Shown: positions 8,245 to 18,293, counted from the first letter of the stretch. The stretch: 33,539 bases of DNA from a virus (IMGVR_UViG_3300032236_000062:1-33539); one strand, 5' to 3'. Numbers and translations: made by a program. Notes: generated by a model not told the origin, from the sequence alone.

Positions 8245-8892
8245 ATGGCACTTCCTAGCGATGAGCAAAATGCAGATTCAAGACTGCAAGTAAGATTTTA
8301 CAAACGTCCAGTTCAGCAAGAACAAGAAACTTTAGAGGCTGGCAGACCAATATACAAAGAATTTGATTTTGTACATATTTGTGTAGCTGGAGATACCCTA
8401 ACAGAAATTGATACTTATGCACTTGCAAGTCATAAGACTAGATTTCCGATTCAATGGGCTAATTACCAAAACAGATTAGGTTCAGATGACCAAGAAATTG
8501 TTGGGACACCAGTATCTGAATGGCCTTTAGTATCTAAATCTCAAGCTGAAGAACTGCGAGCAATGAAGTTTTACACCGTAGAATCAATTGCCAATGCTTC
8601 TGATCAACAACTGCAACGTATGGGTATGGCTGCTGGAATGTCACCGTATGCGTTCAGGGATAAGGCAAAGTCATATTTAAATTTAGCCCAAGATTCAGCA
8701 GAAACCGACAAAAGAGCGCAAGAAATTAATAATTTGAAAGAAGAACTTGCCAAAAAGGACGAGGAAAATGCTAAAATAAAAGCAGAAACAGATGCGAAGC
8801 TCGCCTTAATGCAAGAACAAATGGCAGCTATACTTGCCGCTGTTGGTGAAAAGAAACCCCGTAAAAAAGCGGTAGCCACAGAGGAAATATAA
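8245..8892 (+). CDS. Conserved podovirus head/tail-region protein
   Basis: A 215-residue protein of a family that follows the capsid gene in many podoviruses. The N-terminal two-thirds carry the family pattern (FVHICVAGDTLTEIDTYA, FPIQWANYQNRL, GTPVSEWP, then FYTVESIANASDQQLQRMGM). The C-terminal third (about 150-205) is a Lys/Glu coiled coil ending in a basic KKPRKKA patch. GAGGAG precedes the ATG. Function is unestablished; head-completion or assembly factor is likely. Confidence 0.78.
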   Translation: MALPSDEQNADSRLQVRFYKRPVQQEQETLEAGRPIYKEFDFVHICVAGDTLTEIDTYALASHKTRFPIQWANYQNRLGSDDQEIVGTPVSEWPLVSKSQAEELRAMKFYTVESIANASDQQLQRMGMAAGMSPYAFRDKAKSYLNLAQDSAETDKRAQEINNLKEELAKKDEENAKIKAETDAKLALMQEQMAAILAAVGEKKPRKKAVATEEI

Positions 8893-8893
8893 A

Positions 8894-9799
8894 ATGTCAT
8901 ACAATCTGCTCCAACTTGTACAGCAAGTAACGGCTGAATTAAACCTAGCAATTCCTACTTATGTAATAGGAAATCCAAGTCAAGACGTGCAACAGGTCTT
9001 AGCTTTGATGAATCGTGCTGGGTATGATTTAATCAAGGAGCATGATTGGCAAGCATTAGAATTAGAGTATCGTTTCTATACTAACGCAATTACCACAACC
9101 TGTAATACAACGAGTGGTACTCAGACTTTGACTAACATTCCGAGTACTGCAGGTTTGGACAGCACTTACTCCATCGTTGGTACGGCAATTCCTCAAGATA
9201 CTTATGTTGACCAAGTTGTAAGTCCCACTATTGTGACTACATCGCAACAATCTTCATCAACTACAGTAGGCGGTTCGGTAACATTTAGTAAAACAATTTA
9301 TCCATTACCACCTGACTACGAAACGATTACAGATAACACTCATTGGGATAAAACTAAGCATTGGCAAATGCTAGGCCCTGTTGATGCTCAACAATGGCAA
9401 TGGTTAAAGTCAGGTTATATATCGACTGGCCCTCGTGTTCGTTGGAGAATATTAGGTAATGAGTTTCAGATATGGCCTCCTTACAATACGCAGGAATATT
9501 TAGGTTTTGAATACAGATCAAAAGGATTTGTAAGAGACGTTGCTGGTAATGTATTAAATAGTTTTCAAGCGGATACCGATACAACGGTGTTAGACGATAC
9601 AGTTATGGTATTGGCTACTAAACTTAAATATTTCCAAATTAAAGCATTTGATACAACGGCATTACGTCAAGATTATCAGCGTTATTTAAGTATTGCTAAG
9701 GCTAACGATAAGGGTTCTGCAACATTGTCATTTGCGCCACAACCAAGCGCAGTATTAATTGGATGGGCAAACATTCCTGATACTGGATACGGTAGTTAA
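8894..9799 (+). CDS. Head-tail connector / adaptor-like protein
   Basis: A 301-residue protein starting with MSYNLLQLVQQVTAELNLAI and QQVLALMNRAGYDLIKEHDW, the helical opening of the P22 gp4/adaptor-like family that binds below the portal. A beta-rich middle contains WQMLGPVDAQQWQWLKSG and FQIWPPYNTQEYLGFEYRSK, and the C-terminus is helical. The order (capsid, this gene, gp10-like gene) supports a tail-adaptor role. The start is two bases after the previous stop. Confidence 0.75.
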   Translation: MSYNLLQLVQQVTAELNLAIPTYVIGNPSQDVQQVLALMNRAGYDLIKEHDWQALELEYRFYTNAITTTCNTTSGTQTLTNIPSTAGLDSTYSIVGTAIPQDTYVDQVVSPTIVTTSQQSSSTTVGGSVTFSKTIYPLPPDYETITDNTHWDKTKHWQMLGPVDAQQWQWLKSGYISTGPRVRWRILGNEFQIWPPYNTQEYLGFEYRSKGFVRDVAGNVLNSFQADTDTTVLDDTVMVLATKLKYFQIKAFDTTALRQDYQRYLSIAKANDKGSATLSFAPQPSAVLIGWANIPDTGYGS

Positions 9800-9801
9800 T
9801 T

Positions 9802-11553
9802 ATGGCAGCAACTACAACCTCAATGGCAGCCCCAATTGGGGGTTGGAATAATAGAGATTCTTTGGCAGAAATGCCTCCTCTTGATGCAGTACAAATGGTT
9901 AATTTTTTTCCAACACCAACTGACGTTCAATTACGCAAGGGTTGGATTAAAACATCTACAGGAATAACTGGTCAAGCTTATACCATTATTAATTACCCTA
10001 CTAGCACAGGATATAAATTATTTGCGTTTGCTGGTTCTAATATTTACGATGCTACAAATTCAACTGCAACTGTTGTATTTACAGGATTAACTAACGCTAA
10101 ATGGCAATTTGTAAATATGTCCACAAGTGGTGGTGATTTTATTATTGCCTGTAATGGTGTAGATCCAGTTCTTATTTATGATGGTTCTATATGGGCATTT
10201 ATGGCTACTACGTCAACTGCTCAGACTATATCAAGCATTACTAGAGGTGGTACAGGTAATTTAACTGCTACATTGACTACTGCAAGTCCTCATGGATTAG
10301 TTACTGGCAATCGAGTATCTATTTCAGGTGCAACACCTAGTCAATTTAATGGCACATACGCAATAACGGTAACAGGGGCATCTACTTTTACTTACACAAT
10401 GGCATCTGCACCAAGTGGTAATGCTTCTGTTGTAGGAACTTATACCGTTAATGGTATAACAGGCGTAAACAGTAACACATTTGTTAATGTCAATTTATTT
10501 AAAAATCGTCTATATTTTTGTCAAAACAATAGTCTAACTTTTTGGTATTTGGATGTTACGGCTATATCAGGTGCTGCAACTAGCTTTGCGTTAGGTGCTT
10601 TCTATCGCAATGGTGGTTACTTGCAAGCGATGGGAACATGGACGTTAGATGCTGGTTATGGTGTTGATGACTTAGCGGTATTTGTTAGTTCGTTGGGTGA
10701 AGTTCTTGTTTATCAAGGGGTAAACCCTAACGATGCAACTGATTGGAAAATGAAAGGATTGTGGCAATTAGGTCAAACCTTTAGCCGTAGATGTTTCTTT
10801 AAATGGGGTGGTGATTTATTATTACTTACTCAAGATGGACTTGTACCATTAACGGCACAACTACAATCTGATCGATTAGACCCAAGAATTAACCTGACTG
10901 ATAAAATTTATTACGCAGTATCTTTGGCTTGTAGTCAATATTATGCTAATTTTGGATGGCAAATAAATTATCTTGCAGAAGCCAATATGTTAATTTTTAA
11001 CATTCCTACGAATGATGGCATTGAACAATATGTGATGAATACCATTAATAAATCATGGGCTAGATTTACTAATATTAGTGCAAATTGTTTTGTAGTGGCA
11101 GGTAATGAAAAAATGTATTTTGGTGGGAATGGTTTTGTAGGGCAGTATTTTACAGGATATTCTGATAACAACACAAACATTACAGGCACTTGTCAGCAAG
11201 CATACAATTATTTTGGTACACAAGGTCAATTAAAAAGATTTACTCTTGTTAGACCTATATTTCAGACAGATAGAGGTATGCCAACGGTGTTATGTGGCAT
11301 TTCTACCGACTTTGATACCCTACCATTAGTCAATCAAATAGCGTTTAATCCTGCAACTATTAAAACGGGTGTATGGGATACGGCTAAATGGGATCAAAAC
11401 ACATGGGGTGGTGGTGCAGTTATTACTAAATACTGGCAAGGTGTCACAGGATTAGGATTTTCTGCATCCGTTAATTTAAATATTGCTTCACAAAACATTG
11501 ATTTTCATTGGGCTTCTACCGATTATGTTATGGAAAACGGTGGCGTATTGTAA
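9802..11553 (+). CDS. P22 gp10-like tail/packaged-DNA stabilisation protein
   Basis: A 583-residue, mostly beta protein. The N-terminus (APIGGWNNRDSLAEMPPLDA, then NFFPTPTDVQLRKGW) is the signature of the large family of podovirus hub proteins that close the head after packaging, like P22 gp10. A Big/fibronectin-like insertion (SSITRGGTGNLTATLTTASP, HGLVTGNRVSISG) lies at about residues 145-215. The rest has propeller-like repeats. It is predicted to form the hexameric tail hub on which fibres sit. It overlaps the next gene (TAATG). Confidence 0.82.
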   Translation: MAATTTSMAAPIGGWNNRDSLAEMPPLDAVQMVNFFPTPTDVQLRKGWIKTSTGITGQAYTIINYPTSTGYKLFAFAGSNIYDATNSTATVVFTGLTNAKWQFVNMSTSGGDFIIACNGVDPVLIYDGSIWAFMATTSTAQTISSITRGGTGNLTATLTTASPHGLVTGNRVSISGATPSQFNGTYAITVTGASTFTYTMASAPSGNASVVGTYTVNGITGVNSNTFVNVNLFKNRLYFCQNNSLTFWYLDVTAISGAATSFALGAFYRNGGYLQAMGTWTLDAGYGVDDLAVFVSSLGEVLVYQGVNPNDATDWKMKGLWQLGQTFSRRCFFKWGGDLLLLTQDGLVPLTAQLQSDRLDPRINLTDKIYYAVSLACSQYYANFGWQINYLAEANMLIFNIPTNDGIEQYVMNTINKSWARFTNISANCFVVAGNEKMYFGGNGFVGQYFTGYSDNNTNITGTCQQAYNYFGTQGQLKRFTLVRPIFQTDRGMPTVLCGISTDFDTLPLVNQIAFNPATIKTGVWDTAKWDQNTWGGGAVITKYWQGVTGLGFSASVNLNIASQNIDFHWASTDYVMENGGVL

Positions 11554-11993
11554 TGCGTAGAGTTACAACTGAAAACCAAAAATATTTAGGTGATTGGTTA
11601 GTAAGGATAATGAATCATCCTCTACCTGAAGAAACGAGATGTATCGGTCAAGAAATAGATGGACAAATAGCAGCAGTCGTTGGTTTTAACAATTTTATGC
11701 CTCATTCGTGTCAGATTCATATTGGTGCGACAGATTCTAACTGGATAAGTAAAGATTTATTGTGGGCTACGTTTGATTACCCCTTTAATAAATTAAATCT
11801 TAGGGTTATAATAGGTCAAGTATGCGCTGATAACGCTGATGCACTAAGGTTAAACCGACACTTAGGCTTTAAAATTGTAGCTGAAATACCTGATGCTCAT
11901 ATGGATGGGGATTTGGTAATTATGACTATGAGGAAAGAAGATTGTCGGTTTTTAGACATCCAATGTCCTCTAAGAAAGTTAATAGGAGAATGA
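11553..11993 (+). CDS. GNAT-like N-acetyltransferase
   Basis: 146 residues from the ATG at 11553, which overlaps the previous stop (TAATG). An upstream in-frame start at 11508 lies inside the tail gene and is not needed. The C-terminal half carries the acetyl-CoA fold pattern (RVIIGQVCADNADALRLNRH, LGFKIVAEIPDAH), resembling RimJ/RimL-type GNAT proteins. The canonical R/Q-x-x-G-x-G/A loop is not clear, so catalytic status is uncertain. GNAT-like genes often sit within phage tail modules; the target is unknown. Confidence 0.75.
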   Translation: MRRVTTENQKYLGDWLVRIMNHPLPEETRCIGQEIDGQIAAVVGFNNFMPHSCQIHIGATDSNWISKDLLWATFDYPFNKLNLRVIIGQVCADNADALRLNRHLGFKIVAEIPDAHMDGDLVIMTMRKEDCRFLDIQCPLRKLIGE

Positions 11994-11994
11994 T

Positions 11995-12834
11995 ATGGGT
12001 GGTGGTGGATTTTTAGGATTAGGGCCTGCGCCAAGTGCGCCTCCAGCTCCTGATTATCAGGCTGCTGCACAAGCAACAGCAACAGGTAATTTAGACGCTG
12101 CGAGAGCTGCGACTGCTGCGAATCGTGTTAATCAAGTAACTCCGTATGGAAACTTAGATTATGTTCAAAGCGGAACAGATCAATACGGTAATCCGACATG
12201 GACTGCTACTACATCTTTATCTCCAACAGGTCAGGCATTATTAAATACTCAAAATCAAACCAGTTTAGGTTTAGGTTCATCCATTAATAATCAGTTAGCC
12301 AATGTTAATCAAACAATGGGGCAAGGATTTAATCCTAATTTGCCTCAAGTTGGTATCAATGCTGGTGAGAATTATCAAGATGCGTACATGAGAAGGCTTG
12401 CCCCTCAGATACAACAATCGAGAGAACAATTAGATAACCAGTTAGCAAATTCAGGTATTCCTGTTGGCTCTGAAGCGTATATGAGAGCAAAACAAGCACA
12501 AGGTCAAAAAGAAAATGATTTGTTAGCTGCTGCAACAACACAAGGATTTGGTACTGGATTATCTGCTAATCAACAGGCTTATAACCAAGCTCTTACCAAT
12601 TACAACTTACCATTAAATACTTTAAGCGCATTAAGAACTGGCGCACAAGTACAAAATCCTACTTTTGTAAATGCTCCACAGCAAGCAACGACTTCAGGGG
12701 CTGATATTTTGGGTGCATCACAAATGGGATACAACGCTCAAATGGGTGGATTTAACGCTGCTAACGCTGCACAACAAAACTTGAATAGTGGATTATTCAG
12801 TCTTGCTGGTGCTGGATTAATGAAATACGGATAA
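11995..12834 (+). CDS. Internal virion / DNA-ejection-type protein
   Basis: A 279-residue protein beginning with a glycine-rich hydrophobic stretch (MGGGGFLGLGPAPSAPPAPD). An Ala/Gln/Asn-rich helical body includes QVTPYGNLDYVQSGTDQYGN and LAPQIQQSREQLDNQLANSG, and the C-terminus is a glycine/alanine-rich hydrophobic segment. This composition and the position after tail-hub genes match small ejection proteins that enter the host envelope ahead of DNA. AGGAGAATG overlaps the upstream gene end. Confidence 0.65.
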   Translation: MGGGGFLGLGPAPSAPPAPDYQAAAQATATGNLDAARAATAANRVNQVTPYGNLDYVQSGTDQYGNPTWTATTSLSPTGQALLNTQNQTSLGLGSSINNQLANVNQTMGQGFNPNLPQVGINAGENYQDAYMRRLAPQIQQSREQLDNQLANSGIPVGSEAYMRAKQAQGQKENDLLAAATTQGFGTGLSANQQAYNQALTNYNLPLNTLSALRTGAQVQNPTFVNAPQQATTSGADILGASQMGYNAQMGGFNAANAAQQNLNSGLFSLAGAGLMKYG

Positions 12835-12837
12835 TAT

Positions 12838-13161
12838 ATGCCTACATACACAGATACTTATATGCCTAGTGGATTTTCTCAAGATCAAGGGTTAAATCCT
12901 GTTTTTCAAAATATTGCACAGCAACAAGCAATGCAAAATGCTGCATTACAACAGCAAAATCAACAAGTGCAACAGGCTGGCATGACTGGTCAAAACGCTA
13001 ATCAAAATCAATTAGCATTGGCAATGGCTTTGCGTAATAAAAATGATCCATATCAACAAGCTCAACAAGCAATGAAAAAATATGGTCAAGGCAATGTATA
13101 TGGTTATGGTGGTCAAGGACAAGTCCCAACTAACCCTGATTTTTCTAAAGATTCATTTTAA
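12838..13161 (+). CDS. Gln/Asn-rich small virion protein (hypothetical)
   Basis: 107 residues dominated by Gln and Asn (QQQAMQNAALQQQNQQVQQ) with a tyrosine/glycine-rich end (KKYGQGNVYGYGGQGQ). It is low-complexity and has no recognisable domain. It sits between two ejection-type genes in the same operon, so it is probably an internal virion component or assembly partner of them. It lacks a strong Shine-Dalgarno and starts three bases after the previous stop, suggesting coupling. Confidence 0.6.
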   Translation: MPTYTDTYMPSGFSQDQGLNPVFQNIAQQQAMQNAALQQQNQQVQQAGMTGQNANQNQLALAMALRNKNDPYQQAQQAMKKYGQGNVYGYGGQGQVPTNPDFSKDSF

Positions 13162-13170
13162 GGAATAATT

Positions 13171-14415
13171 ATGGCAGACCCATACGGCAATTTATTACCC
13201 GAAGAATACCAACAGCAACAAGCTATTAATCGCCAGCAACAATTGGCAAGTATGCTTATGCAAAACAATCAACAGCCACAAGGTCAGATGATAAGTGGTC
13301 GTTATGTTGCGCCTAGTTTTTTTCAAAATATCGCACCATTAGTTAATGCTTATGTCGGTAAAGGATTGCTTGAAGAAGGTGATGTTAAGGCTGCTAAATT
13401 AGCTGAGGCAATTCGTGGTAGAAATGCAACAGAAATGCAAGACATTTTAAATAAACAATTTGGTAGTGCTGATTACAGACCTGCTATTACCCCTGAAATT
13501 AAACGTGATGATATGGGTAATGTAATGCCTAATATTGAAAATCAAGTAGGTGTAGCACCGAATAAACAAGCAGCGTTTATGGCAGCATCGCAAGCAAGAG
13601 GCCCACAAGCACAAGCATTGTTCCAAACATTATTAGCTAACAAGTTAGCCCCTAAAGTTCATACCGTTGCACAAGGTGGTGCTTTGGTACAAGAAAATGA
13701 TCAAGGCGGAATTACTCCTTTGTATCAAAATCCTAAAGAACCTGAACATCCCGCTTCTTATAAAGAATATTTATTGGCACAAAAAGATCCTATAAACCCA
13801 TTTAAAGGTTCATATACTGATTATCAAATAGAAGATGCTAATCGTAGAAGACCTATCACTAATGTAACCACCAATGTAATGCCTGAACAAAAAACTTTTG
13901 AAAATACTCAAAAATTAAGACAAAATTTTAATCAAGAACCTATTTATAAAGGTTTTCAAGAAGTTAAAAGTGCTTATAGTCAAATTAATGATGGATTAAA
14001 TTTAAAATCACCTGCTGGTGACTTAGCTGCTGCAACTAAATTTATGAAAATACTTGATCCTGGTTCTGTTGTAAGAGAATCTGAATTGGCAATGGCTATG
14101 AAAGCTACAGGCGCATTAGATCGTTTGCAAAATTATGCACAAAATGTAGTCAAAGGTACAAAATTAACGCCTAGTCAAAGAGAAGATTTTAGAAAATTAT
14201 CTACAGATTTTTATAATTCTTCTGCAACACAATACAATCAAAAACAATCTGAATATACAGATATTGCTAAACGATATAATTTAAATCCTCAAGACGTAAC
14301 AAGTGCGCCAATAAAATTGGAAGGTACAAGCAATACTCAATATGCTACTAATCCTAAAACCAAAGAACGAATTATGTCAAATGATGGCGGTAAAACTTGG
14401 AGTAAAGCACCATGA
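13171..14415 (+). CDS. Internal virion / DNA-ejection-type protein
   Basis: A 414-residue protein with a Gln-rich N-terminus and the family segment GRYVAPSFFQNIAPLVNAYV at about residues 43-62. The C-terminal half carries a recognisable phage domain: SAYSQINDGLNLKSPAGDLA, then FMKILDPGSVVRESELA and LTPSQREDFRKLSTDFY. This domain recurs in internal/ejection proteins of many podoviruses and in some siphovirus virion proteins. AAGGAATA precedes the ATG. It overlaps the next gene by ATGA. Confidence 0.7.
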   Translation: MADPYGNLLPEEYQQQQAINRQQQLASMLMQNNQQPQGQMISGRYVAPSFFQNIAPLVNAYVGKGLLEEGDVKAAKLAEAIRGRNATEMQDILNKQFGSADYRPAITPEIKRDDMGNVMPNIENQVGVAPNKQAAFMAASQARGPQAQALFQTLLANKLAPKVHTVAQGGALVQENDQGGITPLYQNPKEPEHPASYKEYLLAQKDPINPFKGSYTDYQIEDANRRRPITNVTTNVMPEQKTFENTQKLRQNFNQEPIYKGFQEVKSAYSQINDGLNLKSPAGDLAAATKFMKILDPGSVVRESELAMAMKATGALDRLQNYAQNVVKGTKLTPSQREDFRKLSTDFYNSSATQYNQKQSEYTDIAKRYNLNPQDVTSAPIKLEGTSNTQYATNPKTKERIMSNDGGKTWSKAP

Positions 14416-16220
14416 CACTACCTGAAGGATTTGTATTAGAACAATCTAATAGTTTGCCTGAAGGTTTTGTTTTAGAACAAAAACCAACTGTTGAAATTAA
14501 TCCTTATGAAGCAGCATTTAGAGAAGCATTACAAAATGTGCCACAAGGCAAACGTGTTATGGGTGGTATGTTAGGTGGTTTAGGTGGCGAAACTATTAAA
14601 AACATAGGTGCAGTAACTGAATTAGTTAATCCTACATACGGCAAACCTATTGCACAATTTGGTCAAGCAATGACTAATGTTTCAAAAGAAGCAAGCCCAT
14701 ACAATATAGATTATGTGCCAACTCCAGCAACAATAGGTGCAATCGGTTCTTATTTTGCGCCTACAAGTCTTATTAATAAAGGTAGCGAATTATTAGCTGC
14801 AGGTTCTAATATGCCCAAATTAGTAAAAACATTAAGCAATGTTGGTGGCAATATGGGATTAGGATTTTTAACAACTGAAGGCACAGGTCAAGAAGGTTTA
14901 ATAGATCGTGCAAAATCTGCAGCATTAGCTGGCGGTGTAACTCTTGGATTGCCTGTTGTAGGTGCGGCAGCAAATAAAATATATCAAGGTGGCAAATCTA
15001 TGCTTGAACCTTTTTATCAAAAAGGTCAAGAAGCTATTATTGCTAGAGCTTTGCGTAATTTTGCTGGTGGTCAATCAGATGAAGCTATAACTAATTTATT
15101 AGCATCTACACCTACAGTTAAAGGTTCATTACCAACTGTTGGACAAGCATCAGGTGTTCCTAGTTTAGCTGCAACAGAACGAGCATTACAAAATGCATCA
15201 CCCGAAGCCACAAATATGTTGGCTAATCGTCAGACGCAAAACGCTTTAGCAAGAACTAATGCTTTAGAAAACATTGCGCCACCTAGTCGTATTGATAAAT
15301 ATACAGATTTAAGAGCAAAATTGGGTGATGATTTGTATGAGCCTGCTTTAGAAAAAGGCATGGATTTTTCAAAATTAACACCTGAATTACAACAACAAAT
15401 TAAAGGATTAATAAAATCTCCTGCTATTAAAAAAGCAATAGGACAAGCTCAAACTAATGCTTTAAATAAAGGAATTGATATAGGTGATCCGTCAGGATCA
15501 TTAAGAGGATTACATCAAACTAAAGTAGCGTTAGATGAACAAATTGCTGCTGTAGAAGCTAAATTATTACGAGATGGAATACCATCTGCAAAAAATGCAG
15601 AATTGGATGGATTAAAAACAGCAAAAAATAGATTGTTAGCTTTTATTGAAAACCCTCAAATTAGTCCAGATTATAAAATTGCTAGAGAAACTTACGCTCG
15701 TTTATCTAAACCTGTTGATCAGTTAGAGCAAATAGCTAAATTGGCAGATAGAACAGTAAGTGCTAAAGACAATACTATATATACAGATCGTTTCTTTAAA
15801 GAATTAGAAAAAGTCAAAAAAGATGGTTTATTATCTAAGCAACAAATAGCTAGATTAGAAGCAATTGGCGATGATTTAAAATTAAAATCTTTTGCTGAAA
15901 CTTCTGGTCGTGGTGTAGGTTCAGATACTATGCAAAAACTAGCTTATGCAAACGCTGCAAATGCTGTTGGATTACCAAATATGTTGCGTGGTACATCTGG
16001 TGGTCAAATGGTAGCAAGGGCAGCTCAAAAAGTTGGTAATACTCTTTACAGTAATGCAAATAAAGAAATAACTAATAGAATGGCAGAAACAATGCTTTCT
16101 CCGCAGCGTGCTGCTGAACTTATGCAAATGCCAGTTAGTCCTAATTTAAATACACAGCAAGCTCAGAATTTAGCCAAAATGTTAATGCTTCAACAAACAA
16201 CACAAGGAACACAACCATGA
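14412..16220 (+). CDS. Large internal virion / DNA-ejection protein
   Basis: A 602-residue protein beginning with two copies of LPEGFVLEQ (residues ~3-11 and 15-23), a short repeat common at the N-terminus of large phage internal proteins. Hydrophobic, glycine-rich segments (about residues 150-200: NMGLGFLTTEGTGQE, AALAGGVTLGLPVVGAAANK) could insert into the host membrane. The rest is helical and includes a long Lys/Leu-rich region. It is the largest and last of four adjacent internal-protein genes and likely part of the channel through which DNA enters. ATGA overlaps on both sides. Confidence 0.68.
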   Translation: MTLPEGFVLEQSNSLPEGFVLEQKPTVEINPYEAAFREALQNVPQGKRVMGGMLGGLGGETIKNIGAVTELVNPTYGKPIAQFGQAMTNVSKEASPYNIDYVPTPATIGAIGSYFAPTSLINKGSELLAAGSNMPKLVKTLSNVGGNMGLGFLTTEGTGQEGLIDRAKSAALAGGVTLGLPVVGAAANKIYQGGKSMLEPFYQKGQEAIIARALRNFAGGQSDEAITNLLASTPTVKGSLPTVGQASGVPSLAATERALQNASPEATNMLANRQTQNALARTNALENIAPPSRIDKYTDLRAKLGDDLYEPALEKGMDFSKLTPELQQQIKGLIKSPAIKKAIGQAQTNALNKGIDIGDPSGSLRGLHQTKVALDEQIAAVEAKLLRDGIPSAKNAELDGLKTAKNRLLAFIENPQISPDYKIARETYARLSKPVDQLEQIAKLADRTVSAKDNTIYTDRFFKELEKVKKDGLLSKQQIARLEAIGDDLKLKSFAETSGRGVGSDTMQKLAYANAANAVGLPNMLRGTSGGQMVARAAQKVGNTLYSNANKEITNRMAETMLSPQRAAELMQMPVSPNLNTQQAQNLAKMLMLQQTTQGTQP

Positions 16221-16717
16221 GTCGCAACGGATCAGGTACTTTCAATCTAACTGCTGGCAATCCAGTAGTCACAGGCTCGACTATAAGCTCAACATGGGCT
16301 AATAATACGCTATCAGACATTGCTAACGGTTTAACACAGTCTGTAGCAGCAGATGGTCAGACTACGATTACAGGCCCATTAGTAGGTTTAGACAACACAA
16401 TTACATTTGGTGGCACAGGACAAATTAATCTTCCTATAGGAACAACTGCACAACGATCAGCATCACCATATTCAGGAATGATTCGTTATAACACGACATT
16501 TGGGCAATATGAAGGATACTATAATTCTACATGGGGTCAAATTGGTGGTGGCGCAACTGGAGCAGGTGGCGATCAAGTATTCCAAGAAAACGGAGTAACT
16601 GTAACTACTAGCTATACACTTACTACAAATAAAAACGCTATGAGTGTTGGGCCAATAACTGTAAATAGTGGTGCTACCGTTACAATTCCTGCTGGTCAAA
16701 GATGGGTAGTATTGTAA
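16217..16717 (+). CDS. Short fibre/spike protein sharing its tip with 2034-4019
   Basis: A 166-residue protein. The N-terminus resembles attachment segments of short fibres (GSGTFNLTAGNPVVTGSTIS, STWANNTLSDIANGLTQSV). The centre has a capping motif (MIRYNTTFGQYEGYYNSTWG) typical of fibre ends. The last ~40 residues (YTLTTNKNAMSVGPITV... RWVVL) match the C-terminus of the 661-residue fibre. Both may fold as the same trimeric tip. ATGA overlap with the ejection gene. Confidence 0.75.
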   Translation: MSRNGSGTFNLTAGNPVVTGSTISSTWANNTLSDIANGLTQSVAADGQTTITGPLVGLDNTITFGGTGQINLPIGTTAQRSASPYSGMIRYNTTFGQYEGYYNSTWGQIGGGATGAGGDQVFQENGVTVTTSYTLTTNKNAMSVGPITVNSGATVTIPAGQRWVVL

Positions 16718-16756
16718 TGAAAACTACTTTAAAATATTAGAAAGTAAAGGATATTT

Positions 16757-17896
16757 ATGCCATACGGACAGATACAAGTCGATACAGTAAAAGACAGTTT
16801 AAACAATACATTTGCACCTGCAAGTTCTGTATTTAGGAATCGTATTATTAATGGTCAGTTTCAAATAAGCCAATACAATGGAACTTCTTCTGTTACACCT
16901 GTAGATAGTGCTGTTGTTTATGTAATTGATAGATGGGCTACATACGCTACTGCTGCTTCTAAAATTTCTTATCAACAAAATGCTGGTTCTGTAACACCAC
17001 CAACAGGATTTACAAATTATCTTGGTGCAACTTCTTTATCTGCTTATACTGTTGTTTCAAGTGATTTATTTCAATTGCAACAAAGAATTGAAGGTTTTAA
17101 TGTTTCTGATTTAGGATGGGGAACTGCTAACGCTAAAACAGTTACTTTATCGTTTCAAGTGTATTCATCATTAACTGGCACTTTTGGTGGAAGTTTGCGT
17201 AATTCTGCTTCAAATCGTTCTTATCCATTTAGTTACACAATTTCTTCTGCAAATACATGGACTACTATTTCTTTAACTATTGTTGGTGATACCACAGGCA
17301 CTTGGCTAACAACTAATGGAATTGGTATTTCAGTTACATGGGGAATGGGTGTTGGTTCAACATATAGCGGAACTGCTGGTTCTTGGTCAGCAAATAATTA
17401 TGCTTCAGCCACAGGTGCAACATCAGTAGTCGGCACAAGTGGTGCAACATTCTACATAACAGGTGTTCAATTAGAAGTAGGAACAAATGCTACTAACTTT
17501 GACTATAGACCGTATGGGACTGAGTTAGCATTGTGTCAGAGGTATTGTTATCAAATCAATTCAGATAACGCAAGTAATGGTGGGGGTACTGGACTTACTG
17601 GAGTTGGTAATGGTTCTACATCAGCGGGATTATCAAGAGCACAAACATCTATACCAACTATGCGAACTTCACCAACTTTAACTTTATCAAACGTAAGTAC
17701 AAATGGTACAGATTTAAGAGCATATAACGGTTCTGTTGTTTCAAACGTAACTGGATTAGTAAATAATTTTTGCACTACTAATGCGTTACAATTGGATGCA
17801 AATACTGGTTCTGCATATACCGTTGGAAATGCACTTACTGTGCTTTGGCAAAATTCAATTAACGGTGGTTATATTCGCCTAACTGCGGAGTTATAA
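16757..17896 (+). CDS. Tail fibre with carbohydrate-binding-type domain
   Basis: A 379-residue fibre. [20 protein letters not shown] at about residues 24-43 is a very common phage fibre signature. It precedes a jelly-roll-like domain ([17 protein letters not shown], then [10 protein letters not shown] and [20 protein letters not shown]) ending with [17 protein letters not shown], the usual end of this module. It probably binds surface glycans. The last ~110 residues are a separate beta domain. AAAGGATATTT precedes the ATG, with a 39-base gap from the short fibre gene. Confidence 0.82.
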   Translation: MPYGQIQVDTVKDSLNNTFAPASSVFRNRIINGQFQISQYNGTSSVTPVDSAVVYVIDRWATYATAASKISYQQNAGSVTPPTGFTNYLGATSLSAYTVVSSDLFQLQQRIEGFNVSDLGWGTANAKTVTLSFQVYSSLTGTFGGSLRNSASNRSYPFSYTISSANTWTTISLTIVGDTTGTWLTTNGIGISVTWGMGVGSTYSGTAGSWSANNYASATGATSVVGTSGATFYITGVQLEVGTNATNFDYRPYGTELALCQRYCYQINSDNASNGGGTGLTGVGNGSTSAGLSRAQTSIPTMRTSPTLTLSNVSTNGTDLRAYNGSVVSNVTGLVNNFCTTNALQLDANTGSAYTVGNALTVLWQNSINGGYIRLTAEL

Positions 17897-17897
17897 A

Positions 17898-18059
17898 ATG
17901 TATAAATTATGTCCAGACAGTCCTTTAGGAAAATCATCAAGCATTATTCGTCTATCAGACGGTGCTTTTATCCCATTTGACGAAGCTAATGTTGATTATC
18001 AACAATATTTAGCGTGGCTTGAACTCGGCAATACACCTTTACCAGCGGAGAATACATAA
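17898..18059 (+). CDS. Small fibre-associated protein (53 aa)
   Basis: A 53-residue protein (ATG 17898, TAA 18057-18059) with the motif [20 protein letters not shown] followed by GNTPLPAE. This motif is widespread in small phage proteins and fibre-assembly proteins next to fibre genes. It is likely a fibre chaperone remnant or tip-associated protein. The stop overlaps the next ATG (TAATG). Confidence 0.75.
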   Translation: MYKLCPDSPLGKSSSIIRLSDGAFIPFDEANVDYQQYLAWLELGNTPLPAENT

Positions 18060-18292
18060 TGGCTTGCATAATTAACGCATCAACATCAGCAGGATTAGTA
18101 CAAACGGCTGATTTAAGTGGTCAACTTCAACTTCAATCTAATGGTGTAGCAATAACTGTACCAACAACAGCAGGAACAATGTTAGTTGGTGGAACACCTA
18201 GTACAAGTGTTTTATCTACAGTTACTAATAAAATTGCTGTAAATATAGGTGGAACTACTTATTATTTATTAGCATCAACATCAGGAACTTAA
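18059..18292 (+). CDS. Small beta-rich virion protein (hypothetical)
   Basis: 77 residues, Ser/Thr/Gly/Val-rich (INASTSAGLVQTADLSGQLQ ... YYLLASTSGT), no charged core and no enzyme motif. It looks like a short beta-structured fibre or decoration protein. TAATG overlap with the preceding fibre-associated gene and close spacing with the next put it in the fibre cluster. The opening segment recurs in phage fibre-region proteins. Confidence 0.65.
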   Translation: MACIINASTSAGLVQTADLSGQLQLQSNGVAITVPTTAGTMLVGGTPSTSVLSTVTNKIAVNIGGTTYYLLASTSGT

Positions 18293-18293
18293 T

